NCBI RefSeq assembly: GCF_000759435.1
Contig: NZ_JRJG01000022.1
Coordinates: 1 to 61,289, forward strand
Source: Hoeflea sp. BAL378
GTDB taxonomy: Bacteria > Pseudomonadota > Alphaproteobacteria > Rhizobiales > Rhizobiaceae
Direction of reading: 5' to 3'
DNA: 61,289 nt
Shown here: positions 54,332 through 61,289 of the stretch, in pieces
Numbering within the stretch: position 1 is the first letter of the stretch
Layout of the letters: each line of letters begins with the position of its first letter
Translations under genes and position numbers: made by a program
The notes under the pieces: model-generated
The model's input: only the letters and a program-made list of their open reading frames with translations
The model's database searches: none
Told to the model about the DNA's origin: nothing

Positions 54332-55297
54332 TCAGTACCCGGCTTTGCGATCGACCAGGTTGATAAGCTTCCCGCCCCTATCGTGGGCGTCCATCTGCGC
54401 GACGATCGGCTTGATCAGCGACGACGGCACCGAGGCTGCGGCCGCGTGCGGGGTGATGGTGACGTTCGGATGGCTCCAGAACGGGCTGTCGGGGCCGAGC
54501 GGCTCCTGCTGGAACACATCCAGCGTCACCGCCGACAGCAGTCCCTCGTCCAGCGCCGCGAGAATGTCGGCCTCGTTCTGCAGCCCGCCGCGGCCGGCAT
54601 TGATCAGCACCGGCGCGCCCAGCGGCCCGCGCTTCGTCATCCGCGAGAACAGGGAGCGATCGAGGATGTTGCGCGTGTCGGGCGTGAGCGGCAGCAGCAC
54701 CACGAAAATGTCCGCCGAGGCAAGGAAGGGCAAGAGCCCCTCGGCGCCCGCGTAGCAGGTGACGCCCTCGAGCTGCTTTTGGGTCCTGGCCCATCCCGAC
54801 ACCTGAAACCCCAGCACGCGCAGCTTGGCGGCGGCGTCGCGTCCGAGCTCGCCCAGTCCCATAATGCCGACGGTGATGTCGGCGGCGGCCTTCTGGCTAC
54901 GGTCCTCGTGCCAGATCCGCGCGGCCTGCTGCGCCCGGTAGCGCGGGCCGAGGCGGTGATGGTCGAGCACCTGCCAGGCGACATATTCGCTCATCCGTGT
55001 GGTGAGGTCGGGCGAGACGACGCGGACGATCGGCACCTGCGGCAGGTCCGGATCGTTAAAGACATGGTCGACGCCGGCGCCGAGCGAGAAGATCGCCTTG
55101 AGATTGGGCAGTTTCGACAGGAGCGCCGGACGCTGCTTCCACACCACGGCGTAATGGATGCTGGGGTCGGCCGCGCCGTCGGGCTCGAGCGTCACCGGCC
55201 GGTCGGGCGCGGCCCGGCCGAGCTCGTCGAGCCACACGTCGGGCGACCAGCCGGTCAGCGCCAGCAGGATGCGTCCCTTTTGGGTTGTGTCTGTCAT
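54332..55297 (-). CDS. ghrA: D-isomer 2-hydroxyacid dehydrogenase (GhrA-like glyoxylate/hydroxypyruvate reductase)
   Basis: The 321-residue enzyme has the NAD(P) motif GIMGLGELGRDAAAKL. The catalytic Arg is in INAGRGGLQNEADIL, Glu in DVFQQEPLG and the His region in NVTITPHAAAAS, as in the GhrA branch, which reduces glyoxylate and hydroxypyruvate. It starts 7 bases after the yejF stop and so is the last gene of the yej operon, an unusual companion for a peptide importer. The ATG at 55297 directly precedes the catalytic domain. Reaction direction and natural substrate are inferred from family only. Confidence 0.87.
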   Translation of the reverse strand: MTDTTQKGRILLALTGWSPDVWLDELGRAAPDRPVTLEPDGAADPSIHYAVVWKQRPALLSKLPNLKAIFSLGAGVDHVFNDPDLPQVPIVRVVSPDLTTRMSEYVAWQVLDHHRLGPRYRAQQAARIWHEDRSQKAAADITVGIMGLGELGRDAAAKLRVLGFQVSGWARTQKQLEGVTCYAGAEGLLPFLASADIFVVLLPLTPDTRNILDRSLFSRMTKRGPLGAPVLINAGRGGLQNEADILAALDEGLLSAVTLDVFQQEPLGPDSPFWSHPNVTITPHAAAASVPSSLIKPIVAQMDAHDRGGKLINLVDRKAGY

Positions 55298-55304
55298 GGG
55301 GGGC

Positions 55305-56950
<1,646 letters not shown>

Positions 56951-56954
<4 letters not shown>

Positions 56955-58102
56955 CGGAATGTCTTCCGCGGATCGAAGGCGTCGCGGGTGGCTTCGCCGA
57001 TGAAGATCAGGAGCGACAGCATGATCGAGATGGTAAAGAAGGCGGTGAGCCCCAGCCACGGCGCCTGCAGGTTGCGCTTTCCCTGGGCGATCAGTTCGCC
57101 GAGCGAGGCCGAGCCCGGCGGCAGGCCGAAGCCCAGGAAATCGAGCGAGGTGAGCGTGGTGATCGAGCCCGACAGGATGAAGGGCAGGAAGGTGAGCGTC
57201 GCCACCATGGCGTTGGGAAGCAGATGCCGGAACATGATGGTGGCGTTGCCGACGCCGAGCGCGCGGGCCGCGTTGACATATTCGAAATTGCGCGCGCGCA
57301 GGAACTCGGCCCGGACGATGCCCACGAACGACACCCAGGAGAACAGGAGCATGATGCCGAGCAGGATCCAGAACCCCGGCGGCAGCACCGCGGCGATGAT
57401 CAGGAGGATGTAGAGCACCGGCATCGACGACCAGATCTCGATGAAGCGCTGCATCAGAAGGTCGGTCCAGCCGCCGAAATAGCCCTGCACCGCGCCCGCG
57501 GCGATGCCGATCAGCGCCGAGAAGATCGTCAGCGTCAGGCCGAACAGCACCGAGATGCGGAAGCCGTAGATCATCCGCGCGGTGACGTCGCGGGCCTGGT
57601 CGTCGGTGCCGAGCCAGTTCATGTTGCCCAGCGTGCAGCCCGGATCCTCGTCCTTGAGCGGATAGGCCTGGCAGCGGGTCTCCTTGTCCATCAGCCAGAA
57701 CGGCGCGGTCGGCGCCGAATGCGGAATGTAGGAATTGGCGGTGGTGTAGGAATAGCGGATCGGCGGCCAGATCACCCAGCCATTGGCCTCGATTTCGTCC
57801 TGGATGAAGGGATCGCGGTAGTCGGTGCGCGCCAGGAATCCGCCGAACTTCTCCTCCGGATAGTCGACAAGCACCGGATAGAGGATCTCGCCCTTGTAGG
57901 AGGCGAGGATCGGCCGGTCATTGGCGATGAACTCGGCCAGCAGGCTGGCGATGAACAGCACCAGGAAGATCCACAGCGACCAGTAGCCGCGCCGGTTGGC
58001 CTTGAAATTGGCCCAGCGCCGCCGGTTGGTGGGCGACAGCCAGCCTTTCGGCCGGCCCTCTGCGTCGAATGCCTGGCTGTTGGAGGAAACGGTCGCGCTC
58101 AT
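56951..58102 (-). CDS. yejE: Peptide ABC transporter permease YejE
   Basis: The 383-residue membrane protein starts with a polar tail containing GWLSPTNRRRWANFKANRRGYWS, the YejE family mark, then a first helix, a large periplasmic loop (about 60-160) and five further helices. The coupling loop is RAEFLRARNFEYVNAARALGVGNATIMFRHLLPNAMV-type, of which NAARALGVG is the core. With YejB it makes the oligopeptide channel. It is ATGA-coupled to both yejB and yejF. Length agrees with the family. Confidence 0.94.
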
Positions 58103-59199
58103 CCGACATCCCGCTTTTCAAAGTCGATGCGCGGATCGACCCAGGTGTAGACCAGGTCCGAGATCAGCCCGACCACCAGACCCATCAGCGAGAAGATGAA
58201 AAGCGTCGCGAACACCACCGGATAGTCGCGCCGGATCACCGATTCGAAGCCGAGCCGGCCGAGCCCGTCGAGCGAGAAGATCGTCTCGATCAGCAGCGAG
58301 CCGGAGAAGAAGGCGGATATGAACGCGCCGGGAAAGCCGGCGATGATGATCAGCATGGCGTTGCGGAACACGTGCCGGTAGAGCACCTGGCTCTCGGTCA
58401 GTCCCTTGGCCCGCGCGGTGGTGACATACTGCTTGCGGATCTCGTCGATGAAGGAGTTCTTGGTCAGCAGCGTCGTGGTGGCGAAGGCGGCGAGCGACAG
58501 CGAGATCAGCGGCAGCGCCAGGTGCCAGAAATAGTCGACGATCTTGCCGAACAGGCTGAGCTCCGCGAAATTGTCCGAGGTGAGGCCGCGCAGCGGAAAC
58601 CAGTCGAAGAAGGATCCGCCGGCGAACATCACGATCAGCAGGATGCCGACCAGGAAGCCGGGCACCGCATAGGCGACGATGATCAGGCCCGAGGTCCAGA
58701 CATCGAAGCGCGAGCCGTCCGTCACCGCCTTCTTGATCCCTAAGGGAATCGAGATGATGTAGGACAGGAGCAGGATCCAGACGCCGAGCGAGATCGACAC
58801 CGGCAGCTTCTCGATGATCAGGTCGAGGACGGAGACGCTGCGGAAATAGCTCTCGCCGAAATCGAAGCGGATATAGTCCCACATCATCGAAAGGAACCGC
58901 TCGAGCGGCGGCTTGTCGAAGCCGAACTGGGCCTCGAGCTTCTTGATGAATTCCGGGTCGAGGCCCTGGGCGCCGCGGTACTGCGAGGAGGACGAATCGC
59001 CGAATTCCTGGGCGCTGCCCACCGTGTCGCCGCCGCCGGCGATGCGGTCGATGGCCGAATCCCCCTGGCCGGTGAGCTGGGCGATGACCTGTTCGACGGG
59101 ACCGCCCGGTGCGAACTGGATCACGGCGAACGAGATCGCCATGATGCCGATGATGGTCGGGATCATCAAGAGCAGACGGCGGAGGATATAGCCGCCCAT
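58099..59199 (-). CDS. yejB: Peptide ABC transporter permease YejB
   Basis: The 366-residue membrane protein begins MGGYILRRLLLMIPTIIGIM. It has a periplasmic loop with SSSSQYRGAQGLDPEFIKKL and FGFDKPPLERFLSMMWDYIR, typical of YejB, and the coupling segment YVTTARAKGLTESQVLYRHVF. I count about six helices. I reject the 37-residue upstream extension because the membrane-anchor start at 59199 matches family length. The start lacks a strong ribosome site. It follows yejA after 159 bases holding a small AGCCC/GGGCT-type hairpin. Confidence 0.93.
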   Translation of the reverse strand: MGGYILRRLLLMIPTIIGIMAISFAVIQFAPGGPVEQVIAQLTGQGDSAIDRIAGGGDTVGSAQEFGDSSSSQYRGAQGLDPEFIKKLEAQFGFDKPPLERFLSMMWDYIRFDFGESYFRSVSVLDLIIEKLPVSISLGVWILLLSYIISIPLGIKKAVTDGSRFDVWTSGLIIVAYAVPGFLVGILLIVMFAGGSFFDWFPLRGLTSDNFAELSLFGKIVDYFWHLALPLISLSLAAFATTTLLTKNSFIDEIRKQYVTTARAKGLTESQVLYRHVFRNAMLIIIAGFPGAFISAFFSGSLLIETIFSLDGLGRLGFESVIRRDYPVVFATLFIFSLMGLVVGLISDLVYTWVDPRIDFEKRDVG

Positions 59200-59358
59200 C
59201 AGGCTGCGGTCCGCTTGCTCGGGGCGGTCCGGCGGCCCCTGGCCTGTGATGATGTGCTCACTCTCAAATCCTTCAAGCCGGAAAGCCCAGCCCGGGGCTG
59301 ATTCGTCCACGAGTCATACAGAATCGAATGTCGGAGACGGCGCAAGGCCGAAAGCGCG

Positions 59359-61188
59359 TCATTCGGCCGACTTCATCCACCATATCTCGGGAAATCCGAG
59401 GCCGTAATAGGGCAGCTCCTCGGGATGGGTGAGCGTCCTGCGGTGGGCGATCTTGAAGGCCTTGCTGTAGAACAGCGGCACGACGTAGTGATGGGCGAGC
59501 AGCACCCGGTCGAGCGCCTTCGTCGCCGCCACCTGCTCCTCGCGGGTCTCGGCGAAGATCACCATCCGCACCAGCTCGTCGATCGCCGGATCGGAGATGC
59601 CGGCGTAATTGCGCGATCCCTCGCGGTCCACCGAGGACGACCCCCAGTAGCCGGCCTGTTCGTTGCCGGGGTTGAGGGTCTGCGCCCAGACCGACCAGAT
59701 CATGTCGTAGTCGAAGCTCCTGACCCGGTTGGTGTATTGCGAGGCGTCGACGGTGCGGATCCTGGCGTCGACGCCGATCTTCTTGAGATTGGCGACATAG
59801 GGCAGCACCGAGCGTTCGAAGGACGGGCTCGACAGAAGGATCTCGAGCTCGAACGGCTCGCCGGTCTGCGCGTTCACAAGCTGCGTTCCCCGGAGCTCGT
59901 AGCCCGCCTCCTCGAACAGCGTCAGCGCCTGCCGGAGGTTGGCGCGCGCCTTCTGCGCGTCGCCGCTGACCGGATTGGTGTAGGGCGTGGTGAAGACTTC
60001 CGGCGGGACCCTGTCCTTCATCCCTTCGAGGATTTCCTTTTCCCGGCCTTCGGGCAGGCCGGAGGAGGCAAGCTCCGTGCCCCAGAAATAACTGTCGATG
60101 CGCTCGAACGCGTCGAAGGCCAGGTTGCGGTTGAGATCCTCGAAATCAAAGGCGTAGTTGAGCGCCTTGCGCACCCTGATGTCCTTGAACTTGTCGCGCC
60201 GCAGATTGGGCACCATGGCCTGCATGATGCCGACCGCGCGCAGCGGGTTCTCGATCTCCTCAAGCACGACCTCGCCGCTCTCGACGGCAGGAAAATCGTA
60301 GGCTGTGGCCCATTTGCTGGCCGAGTTCTCCTGCCGGTAATCCACCCGGCCGGCGCGGAAGGCCTCGAATTCGACGCTGGCGTCGGTGAAATAGGCGTAG
60401 TCGATGGCGCCGAAATTGTGGTGCCCCACATTGACGTTGAGATCGCGGGCCCAATAGTCCTCGCGCAGCTCGTAGCGGATGCTGGAACCCGGGGTGAAGG
60501 AGGCGATCCTATAGGGGCCCGAGCCCATCACCGGCTCGAGCGTCGTGCGGCTGATGTCGCGCGCCTTGCCGTCCTTGCTGGTGCCCTCCCACCAGTGCTT
60601 GGGAAGCACCAGGATCTGGCCGAGGATCTGCGGCAGTTCGCGGTTGTTGACCTCATCGAAGCGGAAGGTCACCTCGCGCTCGCCGCTCTTCTCGGCGGAG
60701 ACGACGTGGGCGTAGTAATTGGCCTGCAGCGGATTGTGCTCCTTGGCCATGGTGAAGCTGAACACCACGTCCTCCGGCGTCACAGGCTCGCCATCGGCCC
60801 ACTTCGCCTCCGGGTGCAGGCGGAAGGTGGCCTGCGAATAGTCCGCGGGATACCTCACGCTCTCGGCAATCAGCCCGTAGGACGTGGACACTTCGTCCTC
60901 GGAGGACTTCATCAGCGTGTCGAAGACCAGCGACAGCCCGACCGCCAGCTCGCCCTTGGCCAGGATCGGGTTCAGGCTGTCGAAGGTCCCTTCCTCCGCA
61001 AGCCGGAGCGTGCCGCCCTTGGGCGCGTCGGGATTGGCATAGTCGAAATGGGCGAACCCCTCGGGATATTTGATCTCGCCGGTCATCGACATCGCGTGCC
61101 GCCAGTCCGCGTCTTGCGCCAGGGATGCCGGCGCACAGATCAGAAGCGCGGCCAGGGCCAGCATGAAGGGGGCAGGGCGGATGATCAT
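59359..61188 (-). CDS. yejA: Peptide ABC transporter substrate-binding protein (YejA-like)
   Basis: The 609-residue family-5 binding protein has a Sec signal (MIIRPAPFMLALAALLICAPASLAQ with cleavage near SLA-QDADW). The YejA-type start HAMSMTGEIKYPEGFAHFDYANPDAPKGGT follows. It binds peptides in the periplasm; rhizobial relatives associated with YejBEF have been implicated in muropeptide import. GGAGG 9 bases before the ATG at 61188 fixes the start; a longer frame to 61236 would bury the signal. It heads the yejA-B-E-F-ghrA operon. The 101 bases upstream to the window edge contain A-rich stretches and no gene. Confidence 0.92.
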   Translation of the reverse strand: MIIRPAPFMLALAALLICAPASLAQDADWRHAMSMTGEIKYPEGFAHFDYANPDAPKGGTLRLAEEGTFDSLNPILAKGELAVGLSLVFDTLMKSSEDEVSTSYGLIAESVRYPADYSQATFRLHPEAKWADGEPVTPEDVVFSFTMAKEHNPLQANYYAHVVSAEKSGEREVTFRFDEVNNRELPQILGQILVLPKHWWEGTSKDGKARDISRTTLEPVMGSGPYRIASFTPGSSIRYELREDYWARDLNVNVGHHNFGAIDYAYFTDASVEFEAFRAGRVDYRQENSASKWATAYDFPAVESGEVVLEEIENPLRAVGIMQAMVPNLRRDKFKDIRVRKALNYAFDFEDLNRNLAFDAFERIDSYFWGTELASSGLPEGREKEILEGMKDRVPPEVFTTPYTNPVSGDAQKARANLRQALTLFEEAGYELRGTQLVNAQTGEPFELEILLSSPSFERSVLPYVANLKKIGVDARIRTVDASQYTNRVRSFDYDMIWSVWAQTLNPGNEQAGYWGSSSVDREGSRNYAGISDPAIDELVRMVIFAETREEQVAATKALDRVLLAHHYVVPLFYSKAFKIAHRRTLTHPEELPYYGLGFPEIWWMKSAE

Positions 61189-61289
61189 GACGGCGGGTCC
61201 TCCTGGGGATAAATCACTCGGGAGACAATAGGTCACTTCTGCGTCACGTGCAGGGCCTGATCGAAAAAACCGCGCGAAATCGAAAAAAA

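Noticed and set aside
61189-61289. A-rich right edge as a mobile-element end or attachment site
   Set aside because: Only short A runs are seen, with no inverted repeat, integrase or tRNA. It is probably the yejA upstream region cut by the window.

Overview
This 61.3-kb window is a continuous stretch of high-GC, gene-dense chromosome from an alphaproteobacterium. The Cpa/Tad pilus locus, the YejABEF importer, a SoeABC-like sulfite dehydrogenase with a SqrR/BigR-type regulator, and a bacterial ALDH16 in a deoxynucleoside operon all suit Hyphomicrobiales or Rhodobacterales. The sequence alone does not fix the genus. I see no insertion sequence, phage, CRISPR array, tRNA or rRNA, and no compositional island. 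Most operons are tightly packed, with many 4-base ATGA overlaps.

Layout. (1) 1-7268: the 5' part of xseA (minus strand), a PilZ protein, then a loosely spaced plus-strand group: a PYROXD2/CrtI-like FAD oxidoreductase, an AstE/aspartoacylase-type zinc hydrolase, a TAXI solute receptor and a fused TRAP permease. (2) 7285-12369 (minus): soeCBA and a SqrR/BigR-type ArsR repressor with a predicted palindromic operator in its own promoter. (3) 12406-23391: a LacI regulator divergent from a sugar operon. The operon has a binding protein, two permeases, an ATPase, a TIM-barrel isomerase, a Gfo/Idh/MocA oxidoreductase, an aldo/keto reductase, a GH43 beta-xylosidase and a PD40 propeller protein. Two near-identical LacI-type operators lie in the divergent region. 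The likely substrate is a xylo-oligosaccharide or related glycoside, hydrolysed in the cytoplasm. (4) 23441-24084: slyX and a hot-dog thioesterase. (5) 24301-37709: nucleoside uptake and salvage. A three-gene ABC importer without a binding-protein gene is followed by cdd, purine nucleoside phosphorylase, deoC, ALDH16 and deoA. A retropepsin-like protease and the minus-strand genes upp, add and deoB follow. Together they import nucleosides, release and salvage the bases, and send the pentose to glyceraldehyde-3-phosphate plus acetaldehyde, which ALDH16 could oxidise.

(6) 37841-51456: an orphan PhnD-like binding protein, then a complete Tad pilus locus. It has two TadE/G-type minor pilins, a stand-alone secretin N-domain protein, twin Flp pilins, cpaABCDEF, tadB, tadC and a TadD-type TPR lipoprotein. 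(7) 51598-61188: an M17 aminopeptidase, a MarR regulator with a 10-bp inverted repeat upstream, a signal-less SH3b-NlpC/P60 (YkfC-like) peptidase, and a convergent yejABEF-hydroxyacid dehydrogenase operon. This neighbourhood fits uptake and cytoplasmic breakdown of peptidoglycan peptides.

The only intergenic stretch over 300 bases is 40603-40949, the divergent pilus promoter region. The strongest leads are the ALDH16-deoC linkage, the SqrR-soeABC arrangement, the twin pilins whose mature parts are almost identical while their leaders and start codons differ, the possible muropeptide-recycling cluster, and the undefined oxidoreductase-hydrolase-TRAP group at the left end. I found no clearly new kind of defence or mobile system.
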